Of a stretch of 64,000 bases of DNA, positions 1-9,993 are shown in pieces. This DNA is from Effrenium voratum (lineage: Eukaryota > Sar > Dinophyceae > Suessiales > Symbiodiniaceae). Position 1 is the first letter of the stretch. Every line of letters begins with the position of its first letter. The DNA lies in NCBI GenBank assembly GCA_963377175.1, contig CAUJNA010003830.1, forward strand, positions 141,501-205,500. The letters run 5' to 3'. Made by a program: the position numbers and the translations under genes. The notes beneath the pieces were generated by a model. The model had not been told where the DNA came from. It did no database searches and was given only the letters and a program-made list of their open reading frames with translations.

Positions 1-479
1 TTGATTTCCAAACGGAAACCAGAAGGAAACCAACTACTTTCATAAATAGAGCTAGGCCAAGTTATAGAATGTGTAATTGATTGTTTGCTTCCCTTTGAGC
101 TACTGGAAACATGTAAAATGTATCCTAAGTCTACCCCAGCTTTGTCGCCCTCTGCAGCTGATGCCCACCGAAAGGAATGCCACCAAGCTAACTTGTTGTT
201 TTTTTTCCACGGCCTACGGCAGTCAAAGTCAGACTTTCTGCTTTTCAGCGGTGCGATGCTTGAGGGGAAGTATAGGAAGCCAGCAGAAAGCAAGGGAACT
301 AACCGTCCTGAAGGGTCCCCGCTTTTGAGACACTCCCAACATGTGGTTAGGGCCCATCCTTTTTCACGCAGTTGCGTGGGATGATAAACCTATCAACCCC
401 AAGTTAGGAGACCTGAAAAACCCCTTAACCAAACATACCAAACCATTCGGCTGCCAAGGCCCCTCCCGTGAGTTCCCAC
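1..479. other. No gene recognised at left edge
   Basis: Mixed sequence with no exon-like high G/C third-position segment, no splice pair and no repeat that recurs in the window. Confidence 0.5.
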
Positions 480-560
480 CTCGTCGCGCCAGCTCCACTG
501 CTCTTCGACCTTTGCGATGGTAGAGCCATCGGGCAGCGGCACGGGCAACCAGTCCTCGGC
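480..560 (-). CDS. Internal exon, unknown protein (WLPVPLPDGST)
   Basis: Twenty-seven codons between tttcag|GCC and GAG|gtggga (GT donor) with high third-position G/C. It reads AEDWLPVPLPDGSTIAKVEE, then QWSWRDE. No family recognised. It lies downstream of the LRR stop on the same strand and could belong to the next gene, or to the LRR gene if the stop at 858 is bypassed by splicing. Confidence 0.6.
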
Positions 561-857
561 CTGAAAGCTCCCAACACGTGATGCCATGATCATCTTGGCT
601 TTACATGCAGTAAGCATTGTAGCAGAGAACAACTTGACTGGTCAGCTGTCCCTTCGATCAATCTGAACTCTTAGGGTAGTGGAGAAGCATCGATTTTTTC
701 AGATTAAACTGCTCCGTCAATGCGTGCCCTTTTGCAAAACCATGGCTTCGCCGCATACGATGCGAGCGCGGACATGGTCTTAACGCGCTGGTTCCGGAGG
801 TGGGTCGTGATGAGATTCGCAGCCAGTCGCTGGCCCAAAGAAAACGATGAAATTCCG
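561..857. other. 3' flank of LRR gene
   Basis: Between the LRR stop and the exon at 480-560. No coding signal beyond short open frames; presumed 3' untranslated region and spacer. Confidence 0.4.
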
Positions 858-1959
858 TTAGACCGCAAGCTCAGTGCCGCCCCCCGCAAGCTTTTGCAAG
901 CTGCATGGCAAAGACACTCCATGCAAACGTCGGTTGAATAAACGGCCGAAAGCTAGGCTCTGCAAGCTGTCTGGCAAGGTCACTCCCAAGCTTTCCGTGT
1001 CCAGGCTGGAGCCAAGAGCCAAATGCTGCAAACTGCCTGGCCAAGTGATTCCCTGCAAGCGTTGGTTAAACCCATCACCAAATTTCAAACTCTGCAGGCT
1101 GTCTGGAAAAGTGACTTCTTGCAAGCATTGGTTGAACCAAACGCCGAACGTCAGGCTCTGCAAGTTGCGTGGCCAAGTGACTCCCTGCAAAGGTTGAGCA
1201 AAACAGATGCCAAATTCGAGGTTCCGCAGGCTACATGGCAGAGACACTCCGCGCAAGCTTTGGTCGAATTCGTCGCCGAAGGTCAGGCTCTGCAAGCTGT
1301 CTGGAAAAGTTACTCCCTCCAAGGGCTGGTTGAAACTTTCGCCAAGCGTCAACCGCTGAAGGCTGCTTGGTAGATACACCTCGCCCAAGCGTTGATCGAA
1401 ACTCCAGCCAAAGGTCAGGATCTGCAGGCATGGCAAGCTCACGTCTTTGAAGCTTTGATTGAACTTCCGGCCAAAATCTCCGGCAGAAGCACATGTTCCA
1501 AGCTTTGGTTGAACTCGTCGCCAAAAGTCAGGTTGCGCAAGGTGCACGGCAAGGTCACTCCCTGCAAGCGCTGATTCAAGTTGAAGCCAAGCGTCAGATT
1601 CTCCAAGTTGGGCAGCGTCGTGCCCGACAAGCTTTGGATTAGCCCATCGCCGAAGGTCAAGCTTTTCAGGCTGCTGGGCCACACCACTCCCTGCAAACTG
1701 TGGGCAAGCTCATTCCAAGGGTCAGAGTTGAAGCTCAAGCCGAGTGTAAGACTCTGCAGACTGCCTGGCAAAGTCACTCCCTCTAAGCTCTGATTAAATC
1801 GAGCGCAAAAAGTCAAGCTCTGCAGATCTGGCAAGGCTAGGCTTTGGTTGAACCAAGCCCCGAATGTCAGATGCTGCAAGTTCTGCGGCAGCTTCACTTC
1901 CCAAGACTTAAAGCCGCGGCCGAAGATCAGGCTCCGCAAGCTTGCTGGCAAGACCACTC
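858..1959 (-). pseudogene. LRR gene exon 6, about 16 repeats, frame broken near 1480
   Basis: Seven repeats (from LPASLRSLIFGRG to LRNLTFGDEFNQSLEHVLLP) run in one frame to about 1484. Then about 20 bases of the expected unit are missing and the array continues in another frame (DFGRKFNQSFKDVSLPC and about nine more units) to TAA at 860-858. The first frame would stop at about 1439. The repeats on both sides are otherwise intact and have coding codon use, so the break looks recent. A sequencing or assembly error in a repeat array is the alternative. Confidence 0.7.
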
Positions 1960-4900
1960 CTCGTTAGTTTTGAGGGAGCCCAAGGGAAAACTGGCGCCAC
2001 TCGACTTAGACAAGCAACAAACGGATCCAAACAAACGAACACCCGTCGCTGCAAGCGGGGCTCCCTCTAAGCCTTGATAGCTGGCGCCCAAAGTGAGGCT
2101 CTGCAGACCTTCTGGCAAGATCCCAAGGCTCTGGCTGGACCTGGCACCAAAAGTCAGACTCCGCAAGGTGGCGGGCAATGCGGCCAAAGGCTGGTTGAAG
2201 TTCCGGCCAAAGGTGAGGCTCTGCAAGTTTGGCACCTCCAGGCTCTGGTTGAAATCGTGGCCAAAGGCGAGGCTGCGCAGGGTGCTGGGCAAGACTCCTC
2301 TCAAACCTTGGTTGCTGTTGACCCCCCTGCAAAAAGTTGAACTGTTTGGGGGGTTTAGTGGAAACTCCCTTGATTTCCCAAAAAGGTAAAGTCTAAAGAT
2401 CCAACCCAGTAGCAGTCAGGAAACTTCGGTTGAAGCTATGCCCGAAACTCAGGCTCTGCAGGTTCCTTGATCACCTGGCCAAGGAATTCCAAAGACAGCG
2501 AGGAGCCTGCCTGAAAACCTCAGGACACCTCGGGCAAAAGGGTCCAAACGGACACCTCAACGAGGTTCAGATGTTGGCTTTTGCTCATGGTTCCGCCAGG
2601 AATCAAACTCGGCAACTAACTTGCTAGTGTAGGTGGTGAATGACCCAGAGTGTTGGAAATGAACCTGGGGATTCTCTGAAGGACACCATAGGGGATGGTT
2701 TATATAGGGGTTATCTGTTCATTCCCTGCTGAACACCAGTAAGATGACGATGAGCGGGCTTTGGCCCTTGGTTCAAGCAGAAGTCTTTATTCGTTGTTTA
2801 ACCACCCTTTGTTTGGTTCCCCTTCTTTCATAGGACCAGGGGTTGGTTGTCATTCCTTTCCTGAGTGGATTGGCCAAACAAGTCACCAAAATGGTTCCTT
2901 ACCACAACAACGTCCAAACCCCAAAAGTGACTAAAGTTCAGAATCTCAGGGAGCCTGTTAAACTTGACTGCTATTGGGTTGGATCTTTAGACTTCAACTT
3001 TTGGGAAACAATGGTGTTTTCCACTAAACCCCAAAAAGGTTAAACCTTTTTCGGGGGGTCAACAGCAACCAAGTAAACAAGCACCCGGAACTCCCCGCCT
3101 GCAACGGTTGGTTGAACTTGTCCCCGAACTGCAGGTCCCGCAGGGTCGCCGGGAAGACCAGGCCAACGAGAAGTCCGTCGGGGTCCCAACGCAGCGTGGT
3201 GAGGCCCTCCAATTGCCTGGCTTGATCCCCCTACCGCAACGGGGAAGGGGGTGGGGAACTGGTCTTCCCAAGTGCCAATTCCATTTTCCAGTACAACCCA
3301 TAAATTGAAGATGGGTTTCATTCGCGGAAGTCCAGGGGTTGCCACCCTCCCAATTCCATTCTGAGAGGGGTGGGGGTCTGAGTTTCAAATAGGTCTGGAC
3401 AAATGAGAATTAGCCATCCTGTCGTGCTTGTTGGGGAACTAAAGACAGCCAGGAGTCCAGGGGTCTCCCTCGAAACATGGGGGCCAGACCCCTTTCTTCT
3501 GAGAAACCTATGTTCAAAGGGTGGGAAGCAGACTCGAGGTAGCCCCTTCTGCTTTGCTTGTGGGCAAGAGAGCTTTCATTTGCTGAAGTTCCCTGGAAAA
3601 CAAAGCCAATATTTCCCAGCATAGATTCCCTTTAAAAATACCAGGCGAAAAATAAAGCAGAACAGCACGATGTGCCTGGAGTCTCCATGAACCTTTAAAC
3701 CTGGGGTCATGACCCCTTCATTTTGGGTAATGACCCCATGTTTAGAGGGTCAGGGAGACTCCAGGTATTCATTCCAGCAAAAAGGAACGTTTTTTCTTTC
3801 GCACCTGGGCGCTCATGGGCTTCATGCGCCTCAAGCGCATTCCCTGCCTTCAGAAAACAGGTCCTCCAGCGTCCAGATCTCCGGAACCAGTTTTCGGGTT
3901 TCCATAGTTCTGGTTGATAAAAGTGACAATCAAAGAAAGGGGAAGGCCATCTTTGTTACCAAAGATGCCACGTCAGGTGGAATTCCAAGTACCGAAACCG
4001 TAGGGTCTATCAGAAGACCAGATCGATCCGACCTGCCAAATGTTGAGACCATGCTGGTGGGGAAAAATGACATCCGTCTGCTCGGGCTAACAGAAAAAAT
4101 GCCTGTCCTGCAGTAAGTGAAGGTCCCAGCCGAGCCCGGAACTATACCTTGGGTGCTGTAAATCCCCAGCGAACACTTAAACTGTTTGCTGGTTAAAGGG
4201 AAATACGAGGGGAATCCAAAAAGTTAAAGTCTAAAGATCCAACCCAATAGCAGTAGAGATACCCTGGTCTCGCAAGGTCTCGCCTGGCAGCACCTTGCGC
4301 TCCCCGAACCAGACGCTCAGGACGCCCCCTGGCCGCGGCGGCAGCTGGCTCCTGGACGCGACATTGGCGGGGGCTGGGGGAAAAGGGGCAAAAGCAGGGT
4401 TCACTTGGTTGACGTGAGAAGGGGTGCAAAAAATATTAATTTTAGCAGTTAAGTGGGGGTTTTCCACTAAACCACAAAGAAAACATGTAAAATGCTTCCC
4501 AACAACCACCATGTTCAGGCGATGGTTGCGCTGGACATTCGGGTCAAGTTGGGAAAAGGGGCCAAACTTGAAGGGATACGCTTTTCTCTCGGCCAGCATT
4601 TGCCAAGGTTGTACCAGGTGAGCTAGAATTTGTGCAACACGTTCCCAACTACTGTATCAGGTGGTTTCGAATACGGCACCTGGAGTCTCCTACTTTCTGT
4701 AAGAAGTCTGAGACGTGACCAAGTAGTCCCCCGACCACCTGTGGCCATGGGGCTACTTTCTGTGTAGTCGTTTTTTCCTCGGGACACCCCCTCCACAACA
4801 AGGGAAACATAAACCCGCAACGACCGGAATCTGCGGGTGACTGAGAAAAAAGAAAACAAATGCCCAGCTTCGGTTCTACCGGAAACACCAGCTCATTGAA

Positions 4901-6090
4901 ACACACCTGCAAGGGGTTCTTGTGCTTCCCTTGGGACTAAACAACCCTTGGGCCACTTTGGGTAGGGTCAAGTTCACGTGAGTCATCTGGAACCCCACTG
5001 GAGGCCCATTTTATTGTTCTGACTCAACTGGGTTTGTCTTGTGAAGAACCCTTCAAAATTTGCCGTTTCTCTTCGATGTCCACGAAACAGGGTTCTCTGA
5101 GTCTGGGTTCTCTCATACGAGCCTTTAAGTACCACACACCTCGTAAAACACATGCAAACTTCCAATAGCTAAGGGACAGCGGCAGATCTTCAAAAAATCG
5201 ACTTCTAAAGAGTCCGTTTCTCAGCTATACCGGGGGAAAGGGGCACTTTTGGATCGAAGAGACTTCCGACCTCGCGGCCGAGAGGCGGCCCGCCCTCGTT
5301 ACGTAAGCCGACCGAAAGGTTGGAACTCCCTCCCCACTGTAGTTTGCGTGTCTTCCATTTCTACCATGTGCAACCGCGAGAGAAAACAAAAAGGAGAAAA
5401 AAGGGGGGAAACAAAAACAAAAAAGCAGGAAACTAAATTTGCGGCAAAGTGGCAAAGCCACTGGAACATACTGGAACATCCTTCGAAGGAATGCCAAAAC
5501 CCAGTTTTGCCGGGAGCCGGCAATTTTAAAGCCACGCCCAAGAGACCTTTCAGGAACCAGATTCCGGGGGAACCCAGGGACCCGCATCAAACATCCAACT
5601 CGAAACCTGTGAGGAACCCTCGTGAACCGCTTTTAACTATCTGTCTGATTCCCGGAGCCCTCGGAACCGCCCCATCCCTAAGCCTCAGAACGCTGCCTCA
5701 TGACGGAGACGTGTGCCTATGGACAACATAGACTTCAGCTGGGGAAAAAGATCAAAATGGGTAACCCCCAAATGCCCAAATGGAACCCGGAGAAATGAAC
5801 AGGACTAAAACCTGCGGTCTCCTAGTGGCTAAATCTTGCCCCATACCCATATGGGTGTGGCTCAAAATTAACCCACCGGGGTTACGCATATGTTTGTCCT
5901 TGGTTCCATTTGCCAAGGTGCCACTTTGGTACATAGTACATTTGTTCGACCTGCCATATTCAGTTGACATCGTTGGATCGGAGACCCCCGATCCTCGCCT
6001 CGCAAGTTCCAGGAGCTCCCGGCCCAAACACTCGGCGGCCAAGGTGAGTCGAAGCTCCCGGCCGTCGAGAGCAGCGAGGGTCAAGTCCAT
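858..6090 (-). CDS. Ubiquitin-like domain plus FNIP/LRR repeat protein
   Basis: Multi-exon gene. Exons 1 and 2 give a ubiquitin-like start (MDLTLAALDGRELRLTLA, helix CLGRELLELA, strand VLSVWFGERKVLPGETLRDQ). The rest is about 20 copies of a 22-residue repeat with core LQSLTFGxxFNQSLxGVxLP, the FNIP/leucine-rich type found in Dictyostelium and in large numbers in dinoflagellates. Such repeats build solenoid surfaces for protein binding; the partner is unknown. The start ATG at 6090 is followed by coding bias and preceded by cccag, a possible trans-splice acceptor. Exons 1-3 join cleanly; exon 4 joins out of phase with exon 3, so a small exon may be missing. The last exon contains a frame-breaking deletion near 1480. 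The gene may be decaying, or may end early. Confidence 0.75.
1960..2063 (-). other. Putative 104-base GA-AG intron in LRR array
   Basis: Minus-strand sequence starts gagccccg and ends ctaacgag. Removing it restores LEGVVLPASLRSL, a perfect repeat junction, and keeps the frame. The ends share GAGG(G)AG, so the exact position can slide. Without splicing the repeats would be broken by about 30 unrelated residues and a frame change. Confidence 0.55.
2064..2306 (-). CDS. LRR gene exon 5, four repeats
   Basis: Reads LRGVLPSTLRSLAFGHDFNQ, VPNLQSLTFGRNFNQP, ATLRSLTFGARSSQSL and GLQSLTLGASYQGLEG: four FNIP/LRR units, some short by three or four residues. After it comes about 100 bases of non-repeat sequence, best read as an intron. 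Confidence 0.82.
2307..2427 (-). repeat. LRR intron 4 made of one repeat copy
   Basis: The intron between exons 4 and 5 is essentially one copy of a repeat whose inverted mate lies at 2954-3073. On the minus strand it opens gaagtttcctgactgctac, runs through tggatctttagac and ends agcaaccaag. The 5' part (TGGGTTGGATCTTTAGAC) also opens the intron after exon 2. Confidence 0.7.
2428..2465 (-). CDS. LRR gene exon 4, one repeat
   Basis: After atcaag|G the sequence reads NLQSLSFGHSFN, a repeat core. Ending at AACC|gaagtt (GA donor) joins in phase to exon 5. The upstream joint to exon 3 is out of phase by one base, so either the acceptor is wrong or a small exon lies between. Both adjacent introns contain a copy of the same repeat element. 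Confidence 0.65.
2954..3073 (+). repeat. Inverted mate of the LRR intron repeat
   Basis: About 120 bases in the intron between exons 3 and 4, inverted relative to 2307-2420. Shared blocks include GGTTGCTGTTGACCCCCC, TTTAGTGGAAA and AAGTCTAAAGATCCAACCC. The pair could fold into a long hairpin with exon 4 in the loop. Confidence 0.75.
3099..3206 (-). CDS. LRR gene exon 3, first repeat
   Basis: Thirty-six codons between ttggag|GGC and CAG|gcgggg (GC donor). It reads GLTTLRWDPDGLLVGLVFPA, then TLRDLQFGDKFNQPLQ, so it holds the first FNIP/LRR unit and continues LRDQ of exon 2 as LRDQGLTTL. Confidence 0.82.
3207..4263. other. LRR intron 2 contents
   Basis: Intron between exons 2 and 3. Its 5' end (4262-4195) is a partial copy of the intron repeat family (TGGGTTGGATCTTTAGAC). 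It also holds a foldback element at 3675-3765 and a worn relative of it at about 3440-3540. No exon seen. Confidence 0.5.
3675..3765. repeat. Foldback MITE family 3, copy 1
   Basis: Left end CCTGGAGTCTCC and right end GGAGACTCCAGG are perfect inverted copies. Inside are inverted copies of ATGACCCC and GGGGTCATGACCCC. The 91-bp element is nearly one hairpin. Related copies lie at 45625-45700 and 45811-45905. Confidence 0.8.
4264..4348 (-). CDS. LRR gene exon 2, end of ubiquitin-like domain
   Basis: Acceptor ccaggag|C completes AG from exon 1 to serine, giving ELASQLPPRPGGVLSVWF then GERKVLPGETLRDQ. The strand LSVWFGERKV and the loop before LRDQG match strands 3-4 of a ubiquitin fold. Both sides of the following intron carry AGG (CAGG|gtatct and ggag|GGC), so the boundary can slide by one base. 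Confidence 0.78.
4349..5998. other. LRR intron 1 contents
   Basis: Intron between exons 1 and 2. It holds a fragment of the LRR intron repeat (gtttagtggaaaac, 4455-4480, minus sense), one exon-like segment at 5260-5302, and otherwise unremarkable sequence. Confidence 0.45.
5260..5302 (+). CDS. Exon-like segment, strand uncertain
   Basis: Plus reading: AG|AG ACT ... GTT AC|gtaagc gives TSDLAAERRPALV with a strong GT donor and very high third-position G/C. Minus reading: cgag|GGC ... GAG|gtcgga gives GGPPLGRE. Both have proper splice pairs; it sits in an intron of the minus-strand LRR gene. No family recognised. Confidence 0.3.
5999..6090 (-). CDS. LRR gene exon 1, ubiquitin-like start
   Basis: ATG at 6090-6088, then MDLTLAALDGRELRLTLAAE and CLGRELLELA; the donor is GCGAG|gcgagg (GC). 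The pattern of two beta-strands then a helix, with a Gly turn, resembles a ubiquitin fold. The frame is also open upstream of the ATG, so the start is chosen from the fold, not forced by a stop. Confidence 0.72.
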
Positions 6091-6217
6091 TGGCCGAACG
6101 AGGACTTTCTGGGTGGCGGGTTCTGGTTGGGCTCTGGTTGGGCCCCAGTTTCCTACTGCTCTTTATGTCCATTTTCAGATGTCTCTCAAACAACAATAAA
6201 GGTTGTTCTGTACAACA

Positions 6218-6352
6218 GTGTAATGATCTGGTTGGGCTGTGGTTGGATCATGCTTTTTGTTAGTGGCTGGTTCTTGCTGGTTGCGGTGTTCTGGTTGCGT
6301 TGTGGTTGGGTTGTGTCTGGTTCTGGTTGCTGGGTTGTGATTTGTGGTTGGC
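6218..6352. repeat. GGTT-rich degenerate microsatellite
   Basis: Many imperfect copies of CTGGTTG/TGGTTGGG within 135 bases. The long open frames across it come from the lack of T-A-rich codons and are not taken as genes. Confidence 0.7.
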
Positions 6353-6684
6353 CGCACTTGCAGACACTGCAACCTGTTGCAATCGTCTATTTGGCTGTTG
6401 AATTGCAACATCTACCTGGACCAGCGGATCCATGTACCTGTTTAGTATACCAAGGAAACCCTTTACAAACAAAAAAGTGTAAACAAAAGCTCAAGGGTTA
6501 CCTACAAGGGCGAAACGGACTCCTGGGATTTAGAGGGTGGGCGTTAAATGACGAAAATGAGGGGTCTGAAAAACCATACCTTTCATTTCGTGTTTTGGGA
6601 TCAAACCTTCTAAGACTATTCGCAAGCGATTCCAGTCCACTCAGCAAGCGATGTGGAGTCTTCTTGCCGAAAAGGAGCTCCGCC

Positions 6685-6790
6685 TACTGTGGATGGACGA
6701 AATCCTGCACCACCAAAGAAACCATGGGAAACCATTCTTTTTTGGATTTGCATTGGAATCATCATTCCAGGGTTTCTTAGGTGGTGCAGG
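6685..6790. repeat. MITE family 1, partial copy
   Basis: Starts TACTGTGGATGGACGAAATC with internal inverted GGTGGTGCAGGA near the right side; the outer right terminal repeat is lost. It is related to the full copy at 27955-28080. Confidence 0.6.
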
Positions 6791-7666
6791 ACGTACGGAA
6801 GTCGAAACTGGAAAACACCTGGACTCCTCCGGAAGGCAGCCTGGACACCCCCTCAGTTGCCCAAAGGACCGCGAGAAATATCTCCTGTGATCACCTTTGA
6901 CCCGGAAAGCCTTTACGAAAAATGGAAACCATGGCAAAGCCAACGGATTATTTCATTGGGCCAGCAAAATCTTCTCTGGTGGAACCTGGAAACCCCTGAC
7001 TGTAACTACCTGATCCGCTTCGGGCTCAAGCGATAGGAAGCCTGAACGGGAACCAGCCCCGTTGGACCACCACCACCCCCCCCACCCTCCCCCGACTGGG
7101 ATTCCCTACACCCCAACCTGGGACCACCTACGCCTGGAGAAACCCGAAAACAGACATCCTGGAAACCCAGATCGTTGGACAAATGCACTGGAAAACCTCT
7201 GGTAAAACCATGGGACACACACACACACACCTGAAAACACTAGAACTTGAAGAAACATGGACAACCAAGGAAAGCCAGGGAGACATCTCACATGCTAAAG
7301 CAAGAAGTAGAAGCTGAGAATTCACAAATCGGATTGAGGACAAGCATGTTCTTCGCGGAACATATGCATGTCTGTACCAACATGTGAGATTATATGAACA
7401 GTTGCAATGTTTGAAGGGTATGCCTTGGTTCCATTCTGTGAATGGACACAATCCCGCAATAGTTGCTAGGTTTGTCCCAATATTCCCATCCAAACTGGTG
7501 CGAAGTGGATTTCGTCCATCCACAGTGCGCTAAAGTGTCCCATTTCCTATCAGCGCAGCACAGGTACGAAAGGCCTCTTTCACATTGCCGGCCCTTTTCC
7601 TGTCCCATTTCAAACATCAGCCCACAAGCCTCCATTTGCGGACACGCCCCCTGGAAACAAGCAACA

Positions 7667-7731
7667 CATATATATATATATATACACACATATGCAAATG
7701 TGTATATACATCATATATATGTATATGTATC
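7667..7731. repeat. TA/CA microsatellite
   Basis: Run of alternating TATATA, CACACA and TATGTATA units. Similar TA tracts occur at 12600-12810, 14639-14701, 20048-20062, 27045-27200, 30970-31042 and 39721-39775. Confidence 0.9.
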
Positions 7732-8265
7732 TTCTTCAACAGTGATAGATTCCAGTTCCAACCAACAGGGGAAACAACACATATTCTTAAGCTGATGGAA
7801 GCAACAAAGCCCAGCTCAAATTGGTGAAAGGTGACGCAAGTAACCAGCTACATCCAAGCACAAACCTATGGCTTTGCAGACACGCGCGGGCTTTCCAACG
7901 CGTTCTCCTTGCAGCTTCCCTTTCGAATGCACCAGTTGGACACCGTGTAACTTGGTGCGTGGTGGTTCTACAGGCTTCCCAAAAACATCACCCCACCAAA
8001 AGTTTGGCCCAAAAGGTGATGTTCAAATTATCCCGCGCACAAATATTTGTGATGTTGTCCTTTTTGTTTGGTTCTTAGCAACCATAGAAGGGGTACCCTC
8101 CAAAGATAGACCCACTGTGAAACCATGGTTGAAACCATTATTTATTGGTCTTCACGTTGGGGCATCGAATCATTCCAGGGAAACTGAACGGTGGCGCGAA
8201 ACAAAGATTTCGCGAGCCTCCACAGTATGGGGATCCCTGCGTTACTTGTTCCCGTGTAGGGCATC

Positions 8266-8355
8266 CTGGTTTCAACAGGTCGACGCCGGAATGAGCGGCA
8301 TGGGTGGCCAGTGCCTCCTGCGGACATATCATGGCTAGCCATAGCAGAGCCGATG
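8266..8355 (-). CDS. Weak exon-like segment
   Basis: After cgcttag the minus frame reads ASALLWLAMICPQEALATHA, then AHSGVDLLKP, with moderate third-position G/C and a possible GA donor. The hydrophobic start could be a signal or membrane segment. No family recognised. Confidence 0.25.
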
Positions 8356-8410
8356 CTAAGCGAGGCACATGGCGTCTTTCATCACTAGAGCTTGGCCCAG
8401 TAGAATGGAT

Positions 8411-8504
8411 ATCTCACTTGCCCAAAGGACTGGAGAGATTTGCTGAAAATGGGCGAAATCAAGGAAACCGAAAGGTTAAGAGGTCGGCTTCGGGCAAGTG
8501 AGAT
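8411..8504. repeat. MITE family 2, copy with perfect ends
   Basis: A 94-bp element bounded by ATCTCACTTGCCC and its exact inverse GGGCAAGTGAGAT. Other copies keep the CTCAGTTGCCC end and an internal GATCACCTTTTGGGACCTTT. Confidence 0.8.
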
Positions 8505-8624
8505 AATTCATTGTTTGCTTCACTTTGAGTCACTGGTAAAATGCAAGATTAATGCTAAAGTCTACCCCGGGTTTTCTTACATAGCCATGATGCCAACGGA
8601 CACCCTCGACTCTTTTTGTGGTAC

Positions 8625-8790
8625 GTTTGCTTGATTGCCTGCTTGCTTGCCTTGCTTTATTGCTTGTTTGCCGGCAACATATGCTTGTTTGCTTGTATGT
8701 TACTTGCTTGTTTGGTTGATTGTGTGCCTATTTGGTTGCTTGCTTACTTGATGGTTTGACTGGTTGGTTGCTTGGGCTATTTGTTTGATT
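8625..8790. repeat. TTGC/TTGG tetranucleotide tract
   Basis: About 165 bases of imperfect GCTT, GTTT and GGTT units on the plus strand. Simple-sequence expansion, no coding signal. Confidence 0.8.
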
Positions 8791-9858
8791 CATTGCATAA
8801 ATGCGTGCATTTGCAGTGAGTTCGGCGCAACAACTTCCTGCCAATTTGAGCAACCTCCTAATAATCACCACCGCTTGTTGTCGCTGTCGCTGTGTTGGCC
8901 CCACACACACACACACAGGCGCGTTCCAAAATGGGCCCCAGAAGAACATGGTGACGCTGGCTCCTTGAAAAAATGGAAGCCGCGGTTTAGGAACATCTAA
9001 CGCAGGGAATCGGAGGCTTAAAGCTGTCCCGCTCGCCTTGTCCTTTCTGCCAGACACGCTGGGGCTCGCGATCCTCTCCAAACAAAAAGAGAAGGCTGCT
9101 AGTAATCTGGGCAATCATGAATTCACAAACAAGAAATAAGGAAGGCTGAAGGCCCTTGGGACCTTCATTTTGGTATCATATGCCCCACATAGTGCTGAGC
9201 AGTTCGAAGTTCGGGTCAGCCACTGGAAACTCCAGGAAGCCTTCGCGAAAACGGAGCTTTCTGGAGAAAGATACACACCTCGCTGGGAAGCTCTGCAACC
9301 TGCCTTTTTTTTTAAATCTCCTTCTGGGTCAAAACACCATTTGGGGTGCTGATAATGTGCAGCGAGTACTTCAGTTCAACAACTGGAAATGACAGGTACC
9401 GCCAATGATTGTCATGAGCTCTTTGTACCCGGGTTAGAATTCAGGGATTGGACCATGCAGAAAGCGTTCTACCATTCACACTGACTCTAAACATCATTCA
9501 ACTGGACAAGCACATGAGCTAAAACAATATGTGCGTGTGTGTGTGTGTTCGCAGTTGCTTGGACTCCTTTTGCGAGAGCTGTTCTAAGCGAAAAGAGAGG
9601 AACACCACATGTTGGAGCTTCCTATATTTTAGGGACAAACACACCGGTCGATGCTTTGACGCCCTTTTCACCCGCAACGCCCTGAAAACTCAGCCGCAGG
9701 CCGAGAAAGGCTACGAAAGGCTACAGGGCTCAAACTGAAGAGGGGCCTCAGCTTTTTGCCGCACTCTTCCAGGTCAACTGCCAAACTAAACGTATCTTAG
9801 CCTTGGCAACTTGGCATGGTGCTTTCAGGAGCTTGGTGAGGACCTCACCGAGATTTGA

Positions 9859-9970
9859 GCTGAAGCCACTGAACCGATTGGAGTCTCACAGAGAGAGCCT
9901 CGAGATCGGCCTGAGACAGACCGAGAATCTGCCCGAGATCGAGCGCGAAGCAAAGAAGGGGCGTAAAACC
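9859..9970. CDS. Exon-like segment, strand uncertain
   Basis: Plus reading: gaag|CCA ... gives PLNRLESHRESLEIGLRQTE and NLPEIEREAK, with 73% G/C at third positions but no G-type donor. Minus reading: gcag|ATT ... CG|gtgagg gives ILGLSQADLEALSVRLQSVQ with a good GT donor. Both look helical. It lies just downstream of the stop of TyrRS-like gene 2. Confidence 0.35.
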
Positions 9971-9993
9971 ATGGCCTCAGCCTTGTAGTCCCA

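Larger units (their letters stand above)
6091..9993. other. Intergenic stretch between LRR gene and TyrRS-like gene 2
   Basis: No convincing gene. It holds a GGTT-rich tract (6218-6352), MITE copies (6685-6790, 8411-8504), TA and CA microsatellites (about 7208-7230, 7667-7731), a TTGC/TTGG tract (8625-8790), and two weak exon-like segments (8266-8355, 9859-9970). Confidence 0.5.

Noticed and set aside
5225..5731. Open frames of 120 and 160 residues on both strands
   Set aside because: No bias or family outside the small segment 5260-5302; ordinary intron sequence.
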